From Okapia johnstoni (Eukaryota; Chordata; Mammalia; Artiodactyla; Giraffidae), in the NCBI GenBank assembly GCA_024291935.2, contig CM044320.1:31898001-31962000 (forward strand): a stretch of 64,000 nucleotides of DNA, written 5' to 3'. The first letter of the stretch is position 1, and each line of letters starts with the position of its first letter. This document shows, one piece after another, positions 54,812-64,000 of the stretch. The notes below the pieces were generated by a model. The model was given only the letters and a program-made list of their open reading frames with translations, made no database searches and was not told the origin of the DNA. Position numbers and translations under genes: made by a program.

Positions 54812-55075
54812 CGGAGAAGGCAGTGGCACCCACTCCAGTACTCTTGCCTGGGAAACCCCATGGACGGAGGAGCCTGGTAGGCTGCAGTCCATGGGGTCGC
54901 TAAGAGTCGGACACGACTGAGCGACTTCACTTTGACACATTGGAGAAGGGAAATGGCAACCCACTCCAGTGTTCTTGTCTGGAGAATCCCAGGGACAGCA
55001 CAGCCTGGTGGGTTGCCGTCTATGGGGTCGCACAAAGTCAGACACGACTGAAATGACTTAGCAGCAGCAGCAGCA
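54812..55075 (+). mobile_element. BOVA2-type SINE with TSD
   Basis: Two BovA units (GGCACCCACTCCAGTACTCT, then GGCAACCCACTCCAGTGTTC) and an AGC-repeat tail. The TSD is GTAGTAAGTTA (54801-54811) against GTAGTAAGCTA (55076-55086). Confidence 0.95.
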
Positions 55076-55124
55076 GTAGTAAGCTAGATACAACGAAAAT
55101 GTCTGGGGCTTATTGTCAGGGAAA

Positions 55125-55240
55125 AATGGGTTCAAATATCATCTCTGGCACTTACTACCAATGTGACGTAACACAAATTATTTAAGTCTTAGTTACCTCA
55201 TCAATTAAAGGGGAATAATAATATACTCCCTACCTGGTAA
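55125..55240 (-). repeat. MIR SINE, antisense
   Basis: GGGTTCAAATATCATCTCTG, CACTTACTACCAATGTGACG, CCTCATCAATTAAAGGGGAA: the MIR core in reverse, ending where Tigger1 begins. Confidence 0.75.
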
Positions 55241-55247
55241 GGTTATT

Positions 55248-56518
55248 TTTATAGGCATATTTCAGAGATACTGTGAGTTTGGTTGCAGACCACTACAATA
55301 AAGGGATATCACAATAGAGTGACTCACAAGATGTTTGGTTTCCCAGTGCATATAAAAGTTCCATTTACCCTGAACTGTAATCCAGTAAGTGTTCAATAAA
55401 CTTGAAAAAAGTATATATACTTTAATTTTAAAAATATTTTATTGTTAAAAAATGCTAACTATCATCTGAGCCTTCAGTAAATTGTAATCTTTTCAATGGG
55501 GAGGATCTTGCCAGGATTTTGATGGCTGCTGACTTATCAGAATGGTGGTTACAGAAGGCTAGGGTGACTGGCAATTTCCTCATGTAAGACAACAATGAAG
55601 TTTGCTGCAGCAAATGACTCTTCCTTTCCAGAAGCATTTCTCTGTGCTAGGCAATGCTGTTTGATAGCATCTTGCTCACAGTAGGACTTCCTTCAAAACT
55701 AAAATCAATCCTGTCAAACAGCCTTAGCAACTAGGTTTGCTTAATATTCTAAATCCTTTGTTGCCATTTCAACAATCTTCACACCATCTTCAGCAGGAAT
55801 AGATTCTATGGCAAAAATACTTTATTCGCTCATCAGTTAAGAAGCAGCTCCTCATCTGCTCAAGTTTTATCATAAAATTGCTGCAATTGGGCCACATCTT
55901 CAGGCTCCACTTCTAATTCTAGTTATCCTGCTGTTTGCAGCACACTTGTAGTTACTTCCTCTGCTGAAACCTTGAAACCAGCAGTCATTCATGAAGTTTA
56001 GAAACAACTTCTTCGAAACTCCTGCTAATATTGGCATTTTTACTTCTTCCCATGAATCACAGATGTTCTTAATGGCATCTAGAATCTTGAATCCTTTCCA
56101 GGAGGTTTTCAATTTACTTTGCCCAGATCCATCAGAGGACTCAATATCCATGGAAGCTATAGATTTATGAAATGCATTTTGTAAATCATAAGACTTGAAA
56201 GTAAAAAATTACTCCTTAGTCCATGGGCGGCAAAATGGGTATTATGTTAGAAGGCAGGCAAATGACGTGTATCCTATCACACATCTTTGTCAGATCTCCT
56301 GGGTGACCACATGTGCTGGTAGTGAGTGGTAATATTTTGAAAGGAATCTTTTTCTCCAGGCAGTAGCTCTCAACAGTGAGCTTAAAATATTCAGTAACCC
56401 ATGTTGTGAACAGATGTGCCATAATCCAAGCTTTGTTGTTCCACTGATAGAGCACAGGAAAAGTAGAGGTCTCATAATTCTGAAGGGCCGTCAGATTTTC
56501 AAAATAGTGAACGTTACC
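55248..56518 (-). mobile_element. Tigger1 DNA transposon, partial
   Basis: The terminal inverted repeat region (ATAGGCATATTTCAGAGATA, ACCACTACAATAAAGGGATA) and subterminal CCAGTGCATATAAAAGTTCC match Tigger1 (pogo group). About 1.27 kb of ~2.4 kb is left; the other end is lost at a joint with a SINE piece at 56519. The transposase lies on the minus strand. Confidence 0.92.
55880..56518 (-). pseudogene. Tigger1 transposase remnant (DDE domain and C-terminus)
   Basis: Minus-strand frames read the pogo/Tigger transposase. 56216-56518 gives QWNNKAWIMAHLFTTWVTEY and KKIPFKIL, the end of the DDE domain; 55900-56151 gives [20 protein letters not shown] and [12 protein letters not shown], the C-terminal part. 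The acidic catalytic motif normally read as DNAPGHP is here TSTCGHP, so the catalytic aspartate is gone. Frameshifts separate the two blocks and the DNA-binding N-terminus is absent. Dead. Confidence 0.85.
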
Positions 56519-56647
56519 GAAGTTCGATCTCTGGGTCAGAAAGATTCCCTGGAGAAGGGAATGGCTACCCACTTCAGTATTCTTGCCTGGAGAATTCAAT
56601 GGACAGAGAAGGCTGGTGGGCTACAGTCCATAGGGTCGCACAGAGTC
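56519..56647 (+). mobile_element. Bov-tA SINE, 5' truncated
   Basis: Starts in the B-box region (GAAGTTCGATCTCTGGGTCAG) and runs to GGGTCGCACAGAGTC. No TSD; it is fused on the left to Tigger1 and on the right to BovB, which suggests a deletion joint. Confidence 0.85.
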
Positions 56648-57425
56648 TGCAAAGTATATAATCATCCGACTTCGGTATTAACCATCTGGTGATGTCCATG
56701 TGTAGAGTCTTCTCTTGTGTTGTTGGAAGAGGGTGTTTGCTATGACCAGTGTGTTCCCTTGGCAAAACTGTTAGCCTTTGCCCTGCTTCATTTTATTACT
56801 CCAGGTTTCTCTCGACTTCTTACTTTTGCATTCTAGTCCCCTATGGCGAAAAGGACATCTTTTTTGGGTGTTAGTTCTAGAAGGTCTTAGGTCTTCATAG
56901 AACCATTCAACTTCAGCTTCTTCAGCGTTACTGGTCGGGGCATAGACTTGGATTACTGTGATATTGAATGGCTTGCCTTGGAAATGAACAGAGATCATTC
57001 TGTCATTTTTGAGATTGCACCCAACTACTGCATTTCAGACTCTTTTGTTGACTATGAGGGCTACTCCATTTCTTCTAAGGGATTCTTGCCCACAGTAGTA
57101 GATATAATGGTCATCTGAATTAAATTTGCCCATTCCAGTCCATTTTAGTTCACTGACTCCTAAAATGTCAATGTTCACTCTTGCCATCTCCTGTTTGACC
57201 ACTTCCAATTTACCTTGATTCATGGACCTAATGTTCCAGGTTCCTATGCAATATTGTTCTTTAGAGCACTGGACGTTACTTCCATCACCAGTCACATCCA
57301 CAACTGGGCATTGTTTTTGCTTTGGCTCCATCTCTTCATTCTTTCTGGAGTTACTTCTCCACTCTTCTCCAGTAGCATATTGGGGACCTACCGACCTGGG
57401 GAGTTCAACTATTTAGCGTCATTAC
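56648..57425 (-). mobile_element. BovB (RTE) LINE 5' part, antisense
   Basis: The endonuclease-coding region in reverse, from CAGATTGATTATATACTTTGC-like sequence at 56648 to the 5' leader (ACCTACCGACCTGGGGAGTT) near 57425. This is the only copy in the window with the 5' part of BovB. 3' truncated at the joint with the SINE. Confidence 0.9.
56771..57331 (-). pseudogene. BovB ORF2 apurinic-type endonuclease remnant
   Basis: Minus-strand frames contain the endonuclease motifs: GTWNIRSMNQGKLEVVKQEM with its conserved asparagine, LGVSELKWTGMG with the metal-binding glutamate, and VIQVYAPTSNAEEAEVEWFY. The later catalytic box that should read GDWN appears as G-D-stop-N near 56845 (GGGGACTAGAATGC on the minus strand). 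A frameshift or stop at about 57030 separates the two frames. The family nicks target DNA for reverse transcription; this copy cannot. Confidence 0.85.
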
Positions 57426-57445
57426 TATTCACAATACCTCCATGT

Positions 57446-57800
57446 TACAGGCTGAAAATCTGTGTCCTCCTCAAATTCTTACATTGAAGCCCTCATCCCC
57501 ACCATTATGGTGTTGAAGGTGGTGCCTTTGGGAGGTAATTTGGGTTAGATCAGATCTTGGAGCCCCCATGATGGAATTAGTGTCCCTGGAAGGGGATAAG
57601 GAGACCAAGGGTCTCTCACTCCGCCATGTGAGGAAACAGGGAGAAGGCAGTTGTCTTGAATCAGGAGTAGGGCCCTAACCAAGAACTGATCATGCTAGCA
57701 CCCTGATCCTGAACTTGCAAGCCTCCACAACAGTAAGAAAATGTTTTGTTGTTTCAGCCACCCAAGCCATAACTTTCTGTTATCACAGTCTAAATGGACT
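57446..57800 (+). mobile_element. MaLR-like LTR or related old element
   Basis: GTGTCCTCCTCAAATTCTTA, GTGCCTTTGGGAGGTAATTT, GCCATGTGAGGAAACAGGG, AAGCCTCCACAACAGTAAG and TTTCAGCCACCCAAGCC occur in an order typical of MLT1-like LTRs. Exact family uncertain. Its 3' half belongs to inverted duplication 2. Confidence 0.55.
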
Positions 57801-57895
57801 GACACTTCATCTCTCTTTGGCTATCTCTGCTGACAGGTGCCAGGGAATTCACATTAGCTCTATTTTCCAAATATAACTTTTTTTCTTTCAAAAAA
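57632..57895 (+). repeat. Inverted duplication 2, left arm
   Basis: Recurs in reverse at 60233-60500 with about 95 percent identity by eye (roughly a dozen substitutions and one or two small indels in ~264 bases). The arm covers the end of the LTR-like element and ~90 bases beyond it (TTTGGCTATCTCTGCTGACA, CAAATATAACTTTTTTTCTT). Confidence 0.93.
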
Positions 57896-57896
57896 T

Positions 57897-58086
57897 ACAT
57901 AAACAACAAATCTATCTTTTGATCTCCTTTCCTCTCCTCACTTTGGAGAAGAAAAGCATTGAGAAACTGTTTCTCAGGAATTTCTATTTTGAGACAGAGC
58001 TCCCCTAGCTGGTATTAATGGATTAATTTCATTCTGGTGCCATATCTGGATTAATTTCAATCTGAGCTCAATTAAAGTCAATTGAA

Positions 58087-58088
<2 letters not shown>
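57897..58088. other. No recognised feature
   Basis: Contains a short direct repeat, GGATTAATTTCATTCTGG and GGATTAATTTCAATCTGA, 30 bases apart. Confidence 0.4.

Positions 58089-58134
<46 letters not shown>
58089..58134. repeat. (AT)n microsatellite
   Basis: About 23 uninterrupted AT units, inside the spacer of inverted duplication 2. Prone to length change and cruciform extrusion. Confidence 0.97.
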
Positions 58135-58135
<1 letters not shown>

Positions 58136-58214
58136 TGCCTGCAAATCAACCTCTCAGGACTGTATTTGCAAGTATACTATTTGGTCCTGTCATGTTTATC
58201 ACATATTTTCAATA

Positions 58215-58790
58215 TTGGAGGCCAGTAGACATTCAGTGATTCAGAAAAATATGCCAAGCACTTTTTTAGGAACTGGAAATATCACACAAAATAAGAGCCT
58301 TGAGGAATATTCTCTCAAGAATAAGCTTCTCAAGGATCTCATATTCTAAGATAAGTGGAAAAGACAGAAAATAAACAAGAATATAGACATATAAAAATAG
58401 CAGTTTTAGATTGTGATAAGAGTTAAACAGTAAATGAGTCACAGTGAAATAAGCAAGGGAAGAGTTTTTAAAGCAGATGACATTTAAGTCACTCATGATA
58501 AGAAAAAGCAAGACATACAAAGAACTGGAGGAACCAGGCAGGGCCAAGACTCTGAAAGCTTGGTGTGCTGGAAAAACAGGAGCATGATGAATAAGCAAAG
58601 GAAAGAATGGCATGAAATGAAAAACATAAGCAAAGGCCTGATTGTAGAGGGCCTTATAGAACATGGGATAAACAGGAGAAAGATAGGACCTGATTTACAT
58701 GTTTATTTATTTAATAGCTGGGAAAATGTTCCTGAAGGCTCTGTAGCAACTTTCCTTTCAATTCACTGGCCAGAATTATATCACATGCAC
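58215..58790 (-). repeat. L2 LINE, antisense, 3' region
   Basis: AGACATTCAGTGATTCAG, AGCAGATGACATTTAAGTCA, AAAGGCCTGATTGTAGAGGG and AACAGGAGAAAGATAGGACC follow the reverse complement of the L2 3' region and ORF2 end. Confidence 0.5.
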
Positions 58791-58821
58791 TTTTTGAAAT
58801 TGAAGTATAATTGAACATGTT

Positions 58822-59030
58822 GACAATCTCCGTGGTAGCTCAGTTGGTAAAGAATCCACCTGCAATGCAGGAGACCTGGGTTCGATCCCTGGGTTGTGAA
58901 GATCCCCTGGAGAAGAAATGGTAATCCACTCCAGTATTCTTGCCTGGAGAACTCCATGGACAGAGGAGCCTAGTGGGCTACAGTCCATGGAGTCACAAAG
59001 ATTTGGACACAACTAAGTGACTTTCACTTT
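58822..59030 (+). mobile_element. Bov-tA-type SINE
   Basis: GTGGTAGCTCAGTTGGTAAA, a perfect B box (GGTTCGATCCCTGGGTTG), the BovA body, and a CTTTCACTTT tail. Nested in the L1 tail. Confidence 0.95.
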
Positions 59031-59095
59031 GATTGTGTTAGTCTCTGTTATACAGCAAATAACTGAATATACATATATGAGATTCTTTTCCACTT

Positions 59096-59742
59096 TGTTG
59101 TTGCTATTCAGTTGCTAAGTCATTTCCAACTCTTTACAACCCCATGAACAGCAGCATGCCAGGCTTCGCTGTCCTTCACTATCTCCCAGAGCTTGTTCAA
59201 ACTCATGTCCATTGAGTCAGTGATGTTATCTAACCATCTTATCCTCTGTTGCCCTCGTCTCCTCCTGCCCTCAATCTTTCCCAGCATTAGGGTCTTTTCC
59301 AGTGAGCAGGTTCTTCCCATCAGGTGGCCAAAGTGCTGGAGCTTCAGCTTCAGCATCAGCATCAGTCCTTCCAATGAATATTCAAGACTGATTTCCTTTA
59401 GGATTGACTGGTTTGATCTCCTTTCTGTCCAAGGGACTCTCAGGAGTCTTCTCCAACACCATAGTTCAAAAAGCATCAATTCTTCAGTGGTCAGTCTTCT
59501 TTATGGTCCAACTCTCACATCCGTACATGACTAATGGAAAAACTATAGCTTTGACTAGATGGACCTTTGTTGGCAAAGTGATGTATCTGCTTTTTAATAC
59601 ACTGTTGAGGTTTGTCATAGTTTTTCTTCCAAGGAGCAAGCGTCTTGTAATTTTGTGGCTTCAGTCACCATCCACAGTGATTTGAAGCCCAAGTAAATAA
59701 AATCTGTCACTGTTTCCATTTTTTCCCCATTCATTTTAGATT
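59096..59742 (-). mobile_element. BovB (RTE) LINE 3' part, antisense
   Basis: From TTGTTGTTGCTATTCAGTTGC to CACTGTTTCCATTTTTTCCCC. Covers the C-terminal part of ORF2. The minus frame 59120-59479 includes [21 protein letters not shown], but other frames are broken. Confidence 0.94.
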
Positions 59743-60100
59743 ATAAGGTATTGAAGATATTATAAAATATTTCCCTGTGCTATGTAGCAAATTCTTGTTG
59801 TTTATCTACTTTATGTATAGTTTGTGTCTGTTAATCCCATACTCCTATTTTTTCACCCTCCTTTCCCCTTTGGCAACTGTAAATTTGTTTTCTATGTCTG
59901 TGAGTTTGTTTCTGTTTTGTAAATAAGTTCATTTGTATTATTTTTTAGATGCTGCATAAGTGATATTGAAGGATATTTGTCTTTCTCAGTTTGAGTTACT
60001 TCACTTAGTATAATCTCTAGGTCCATCCATGTTGCTGCAAATGGCAATAGTTAATTTTTTATGAGTGAATACTATATTCCATTATATATGAAGATGTGGG

Positions 60101-60128
<28 letters not shown>
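60101..60128. repeat. (GT)n microsatellite
   Basis: About fourteen GT units in the antisense L1, at the same L1 position as the CA run at 3086. Confidence 0.95.
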
Positions 60129-60132
<4 letters not shown>

Positions 60133-60232
60133 TAATGGATACTTAGGTTGCTTCAATGTCTTGATTATCGTAAATAGTGCTGCTAGGAACATAGAGGTGC
60201 ATGCATGTACCTTTTTGAACTTTGAAACTTTC

Positions 60233-60500
60233 TTTTGAAAGAAAAAAAGTTATATTTGGAAAATAGAGCTAATATGAATTCCCTGGCACCTGTCAGCAGA
60301 GATAGCCAAAGAGAGATGAGGTGTCTTAGTCCATTTAGACTGTGATAACAGAATGTTATAGCATGGGTGGCTGAAACAAAAAAAACATTTTCTTACTGTT
60401 CTGGAGGCTTGCAAGTCCAGGAACAGGGTGCCAGCATGATCAGTTCTTGGTTAGGGCCCCACTCCTGATTCAAGACAACTGCCTGCTCCCTGTTTCCTGA
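60233..60500 (-). repeat. Inverted duplication 2, right arm
   Basis: TGAAAGAAAAAAAGTTATATTTG, CTGTCAGCAGAGATAGCCAA, TTGCAAGTCCAGGAACAGGG and GACAACTGCCTGCTCCCTGTTTCC are the reverse complement of 57632-57895. Confidence 0.93.
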
Positions 60501-60699
60501 ATGTATGTTCTGAATAGTATGTTCAGGAGTGAGACTAGGCTGCATCATATGGTAGCTCTATAATAAGTTTCACCTGGATGTCTAATCACCCCTGGGTATG
60601 GTCCACCTGGAAACCACATAAACTCGAGGTTTCTGATGGCAAGGAAGAAGGGAGGAATGACTGTTGGGTAGACTTTTGATGGAAAGTACCACACAAAAC

Positions 60700-62030
60700 C
60701 TATGCTATGCAAGTCAAAGTGACAAGTAGTCAGTTGGATACACAAATCTGGATTTCAGGGAAGGGTGTCAGATGGTTGGCAGATGAAGTCTTCTACAAAT
60801 GGCTGATATTTAATGTTATGGATTGGATGAGATCACCTGAGAAAAGTGTTTATATATTTAAAAGACAGTCCAGTATTATGTTCTGGCATATCCCAATATT
60901 TAGGTAAAGGAGAAGAAACAAAGCAAGGACAGGCCAGACCTAGTTGCAGGACAGTATTTATCTTAAGAGCCAAAAGAGAAGGTTTCCAAAAAAAAGGTTG
61001 GGCAGTTGGATCAGATGTTGCTGAGAGGAGAGTACATTGAGAACAGAAGAAGCGTACACAGGATCTAGTAATTAGGAGATTGTTGGTGCCCCAACAGAGC
61101 TGACTCAGTGACTTCTTAAGCAGAAGCTTGATAGAGTAACCAAAGAATGAATGAAAGCTGGGGAAGTATTTTGAGAAAATTTGCTGTGAAAAGCACAGAA
61201 AAATACAATGGTGGGAATCAACAAGGGAAGGTTTGGGTTATCATAATTTGGGAGATTACAGAATTTGTTTCTCTGCTGCCTGGAATGATCTGGTGCAGAG
61301 AAAGACACTGACGATATAGAGTAGAACAAAATATAGGAGCAAAATCCTTGGAAAGGTGAGAGTGGTGGGATCAGAGTATGAGTGGAAGGATCAAACTCTG
61401 ATAGGAAAAGATACTTTTATTTAAAAAAAAAAAGAATACAGAAAGAATATGGGCAGAGACTGAAAGGTGTGTAGATTTAATAAGATGCAGACATTCCTGT
61501 AACATGGCTTAGATTTTTTTCAGTTAAGCATGAGTCTAAGTCATCAGCTAAGAATGAGCTGGGAGACAGTGTGGGAGGTTTGAGGAGAGAGGAAATATGA
61601 AATAGTTATTTCAAAGACTCCAAAGGAAACTTTATTAGGGAAAGGTAGCAGAGGCCCTTTGGCAGTAATGTGGGCATATTTGAGGTTTGGAATCACAAAT
61701 TTAAAGTGCCAACAACAGATAACTGTGATATATCTCCAGTAGGTAGAGGCATAGAGAAGATGGCTAGTAGACTCTTGTAGGATTGGGGTCTAGCCAGGCA
61801 AGTACAGGAAGAGTAGGGCCTATACTTGAATTTAGCAAGTTTTCAAGAAAATTATTTTGATAATAGGTTGTGAATTGTAAGCTGGATATACAGAGAAGTG
61901 AAGACAGTAGTGAAAACTGTGAAAAAGTGGCAGCATCAGTGGACTGGAAGCTTTGATAAAATTAAGGAATACATGGCAATAGAGGCTCTAGAGTAAGGGA
62001 GTTGAAGGACTAGGGGCTGTGACCATTAGA
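60700..62030 (-). repeat. L2 LINE ORF2, antisense, long and decayed
   Basis: AGTCAGTTGGATACACAAAT, GGATTGGATGAGATCACCTG, GATGTTGCTGAGAGGAGAG, GTCATCAGCTAAGAATGAGC and GGAGGTTTGAGGAGAGAGGA occur in the order of the reverse-complemented L2 reverse-transcriptase region. About 1.3 kb, the longest L2 run in the window; no frame survives. The part after 61650 is less certain. Confidence 0.55.
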
Positions 62031-62277
62031 ACAAGTTCCCACTTTCAAGAGTTAGATTGCTCATACATTATTACTTTGCAGTTACTACAACTTTTTCAAA
62101 AAGACCAAAGTACCTGCCGAGCCTGGCTTTTCCTAGTAAAGGGTACAGTTATGTGTGGCTGAGAAGCAGCCATGTGATTAGGAAGCTATAGTGTGCTAAT
62201 TCAGCAACTACACAGTAAAATGGACCACATAGCGTGAGATCTGAACAACAGGGACACCATCACAGCATGATGCAAAG

Positions 62278-62475
62278 ATCTTGGGCTGGAAGTCAGAGCA
62301 ACCTGATTCCGATCCTGATTGTGGCATACATCTAGGAGTGTATTTCTTAACCACTTTGAATGCTAAATTATCCTTTTAAACTGGGGTATGGTTACCCAGG
62401 GGTTATTATGCACCTGAAGAAAGATAATGCATGTAAAGTGCCTAGAAATAATAGGTTCTCAGTAAATATTAACTC
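62278..62475 (-). repeat. MIR SINE, antisense, nearly complete
   Basis: TTGGGCTGGAAGTCAGAGCA, TAATGCATGTAAAGTGCCTAG and TTCTCAGTAAATATTAAC are the antisense MIR core and ends in order. Confidence 0.75.
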
Positions 62476-62760
62476 CTGGAAAATAAAGAGCTATGTTCCC
62501 ACTGCTGCATGGTAGTCTGGGATCCATCTAGGAAGCTTGTGCTCTGAGAGTAGGCAGTGAAGGGATGTGTCAACCAGAAGGAAGGGAAAGGAGTCTCCTT
62601 ATAGGGTTACGAGTTAGAGTGAAATCTGGCTTGGTTATGTTGGGATTTTATATAATACTATAATACTTTTGATGACAGGAATGAAGGTCTAATTCTTGGC
62701 TAGTCATATTTAGAGATCAAAAATGAAATCAAGGTACCTGGATTAATGTTTTTCTTTTTT
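62476..62760. other. No recognised feature
   Basis: Unassigned sequence ending in TTTTTCTTTTTT next to the BovB insertion. Confidence 0.4.
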
Positions 62761-63714
62761 CAGTTCAGTTCAGTTCTCTCGCTCAGTCGTGTCCGACTCT
62801 TTGCAACCCCATGAACGGCAGCACGCCAGGCCTCCCTGTCTATCACCAACTCCTGGAGATTACTCAAACTCATGACCATTGAGTCAGAGATGCCATCCAA
62901 CCATCTCATCCTCTGTTGTCCCCTTCTCCTCTCGCCTTCAATCTTTCCCAGCATCGGGGTCTTTTCCAATGAGTCAGCTCTTCACATGAGGTGGCCAAAG
63001 TATTGGACTTTCAGCTTCAACATCAGTCCTTCCAATGAACATTCAGGACGGATTTCCTTTAGGATGGACTGGTTGGATCTCCTTGCAGTCCAAGGGATTC
63101 TCAAGAGTCTTCTCCAACACCACAGTTCAAAAGCTCAATTCTTTGGCGCTCAGCTTTCTTTATAGTCCATCTCTCACGTCCATACATGACTACTGGAAAA
63201 ACCATAGCCTTGACTAGGTGGACCTTTGTAGACAAAGTAATGTCTCTGATTTTTAATACGTTGTCTAGTTTAGTCACAACTTTTCTTCCAAGGAGTAAGG
63301 GTCTTGTAATTTCATGGCTGCAGTCACCATCTGCAGTGATTTTGGAGCCCAGAAAAATAAAGTCAGCCACTGTTTCCCCATCTATTTGTCATGAAGTGAC
63401 GGGACCAGATGCCATAATCTTAGTTTTCTGAATGTTGAGCTTTAAGCCAACTTTTTCACTCTCCTCTTTCACTTTCATCAAGAGGCTTTTTAGTTCTTCT
63501 TCACTTTCTGCCATAAGGGTGGTGTCATCTGCATATCTGAGGTTATTGATGTTTCTCCTGGCAATCTTGATTCCAGCTTGTGCTTCATCCAGCCGGGCAT
63601 TTCTCATGATGTACTCTGCATATAAGTTAAATAAGCAGAGTGACAATATACAGCCTTGACGTACTCCTTTTCCTATTTGGAACCAGTCTGTTGTTCCATG
63701 TCCAGTTCCAGTTA
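62761..63714 (-). mobile_element. BovB (RTE) LINE, antisense, 5' truncated with fold-back end
   Basis: CAGTTCAGTTCAGTTCTCTC (3' end) to TTGTTCCATGTCCAGTTC (5' end), about 950 bases and nearly the same stretch of BovB as the sense copy at 11283-12232. Minus frames include [20 protein letters not shown] at 63389-63646; frameshifts near 63380 and 63100 break ORF2. An 11-base perfect inverted repeat lies at the 5' end (63698-63708 and 63715-63725). Confidence 0.94.
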
Positions 63715-63725
63715 GAACTGGACAT

Positions 63726-64000
63726 TTATTTTTTTTAGTAAATCATAAATCCAAAACTAGGAGACATGGTGGTGGTGTTCTAGATGGTGGATGGTGGCAG
63801 ACCTATCTCAGCCCAGCAGGAGCATGCCAGTTATTCCCAGTGAGTCTATGGCAGTTACAGGTCAGTATTTGTAAATGGGTCCCAAAACCATCCTAGCCTC
63901 TACCTCCCTCTCAGTTCCCTCTGATTTCACAGCCCTTTCCTGATGCTCTGAATTCTACCTTCCTTAGTTCATCTTGTTTTATAGCATCTAAATACTTTGG
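63726..64000. other. No recognised feature
   Basis: Sequence at the right edge of the window. A T tract, then GGTGGTGGTGTTCTAGATGG, and a pyrimidine-rich stretch. No gene signal. Confidence 0.45.

Larger units (their letters stand above)
58792..60232 (-). mobile_element. Bovine-type L1 3' end, antisense, with SINE and BovB nested
   Basis: TTGAAATTGAAGTATAATTG (58794), then TAGTCTCTGTTATACAGCAA (59039), then CCCTGTGCTATGTAGCAAAT (59773), GTCCATCCATGTTGCTGCAA (60021) and GATACTTAGGTTGCTTCAATG (60137). All are L1 3' UTR landmarks in reverse order. A SINE (58822-59030) and a BovB (59096-59742) interrupt it. It ends where the right arm of inverted duplication 2 begins. Confidence 0.88.

Noticed and set aside
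55248..56518. A functional TIGD-like host gene
   Set aside because: Terminal inverted repeat sequence is attached, the catalytic motif is mutated, frames are broken and half the element is missing. It is a dead Tigger1 copy.
1..64000. CRISPR array or phage/bacterial defence system
   Set aside because: Repeats are dispersed SINEs and LINEs with diverged copies and TSDs, with no regular spacer pattern; the DNA is plainly mammalian.

Overview
This window reads as ruminant (bovid) nuclear DNA, most likely intergenic or deep-intronic. The diagnosis rests on its repeats. There are about 25 copies or pieces of the tRNA-Glu/BovA SINE group (Bov-tA, BOVA2), ten BovB (RTE) LINE fragments, five CHR-2-type cetartiodactyl SINEs, bovine-type L1 3' ends and two mariner-type hairpin MITEs, on a background of older mammalian L2, MIR, MaLR-like, MER5A and Tigger1 sequence. 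I found no convincing host exon, tRNA or rRNA gene, CRISPR array or bacterial-style operon. Nearly every long open frame is a retroelement reading frame or a chance frame through SINEs.

Layout. 1-5 kb: SINEs, an antisense L1 interrupted by a sense L1 with its own target-site duplication (TSD), and more antisense L1. 5-11 kb: low-repeat sequence with SINEs, one CHR-2 element, L2 pieces and a dimeric SINE inserted as one unit. 11.2-13.8 kb: a BovB fragment with an open reverse-transcriptase frame abutting a sense L1. 14-19 kb: microsatellites, a tandem duplication, a mariner MITE, MIR and L2. 19-22 kb: an antisense L1 5' half holding a nested solo ERV LTR. 22-30 kb: sense L1s, one with a 5' inversion, and a three-level nest (L1 > BovB > SINE). 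30-35 kb: antisense L2 broken by L1, BovB and SINEs. 36-37.3 kb: an inverted duplication. 39-42.6 kb: two BovB copies head to head and an ERV-like LTR, both lying in one MIR. 44.3-44.8 kb: a retroviral gag fragment fused to a SINE inside one TSD. 45.8-51.7 kb: short BovB and L1 tails around the longest repeat-poor block. 52-54.5 kb: MaLR-like LTR and sense L1. 55.2-57.4 kb: a dead Tigger1 joined to a BovB endonuclease fragment. 57.6-60.5 kb: a second inverted duplication. 60.7-64 kb: antisense L2, MIR and BovB.

The elements do not work together as a system. They record successive insertions, whose order can be read from nesting and TSDs: L2, MIR and MaLR-like first, then L1, then BovB and SINEs. 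The observations most worth checking are the gag-SINE chimera, the two inverted duplications that cover repeat and non-repeat sequence, the BovB inverted pair, and two BovB copies cut at almost the same 5' nucleotide. Repeat family names come from recognition of consensus motifs, not from a database search; boundaries without a stated TSD are accurate to roughly 5-20 bases.
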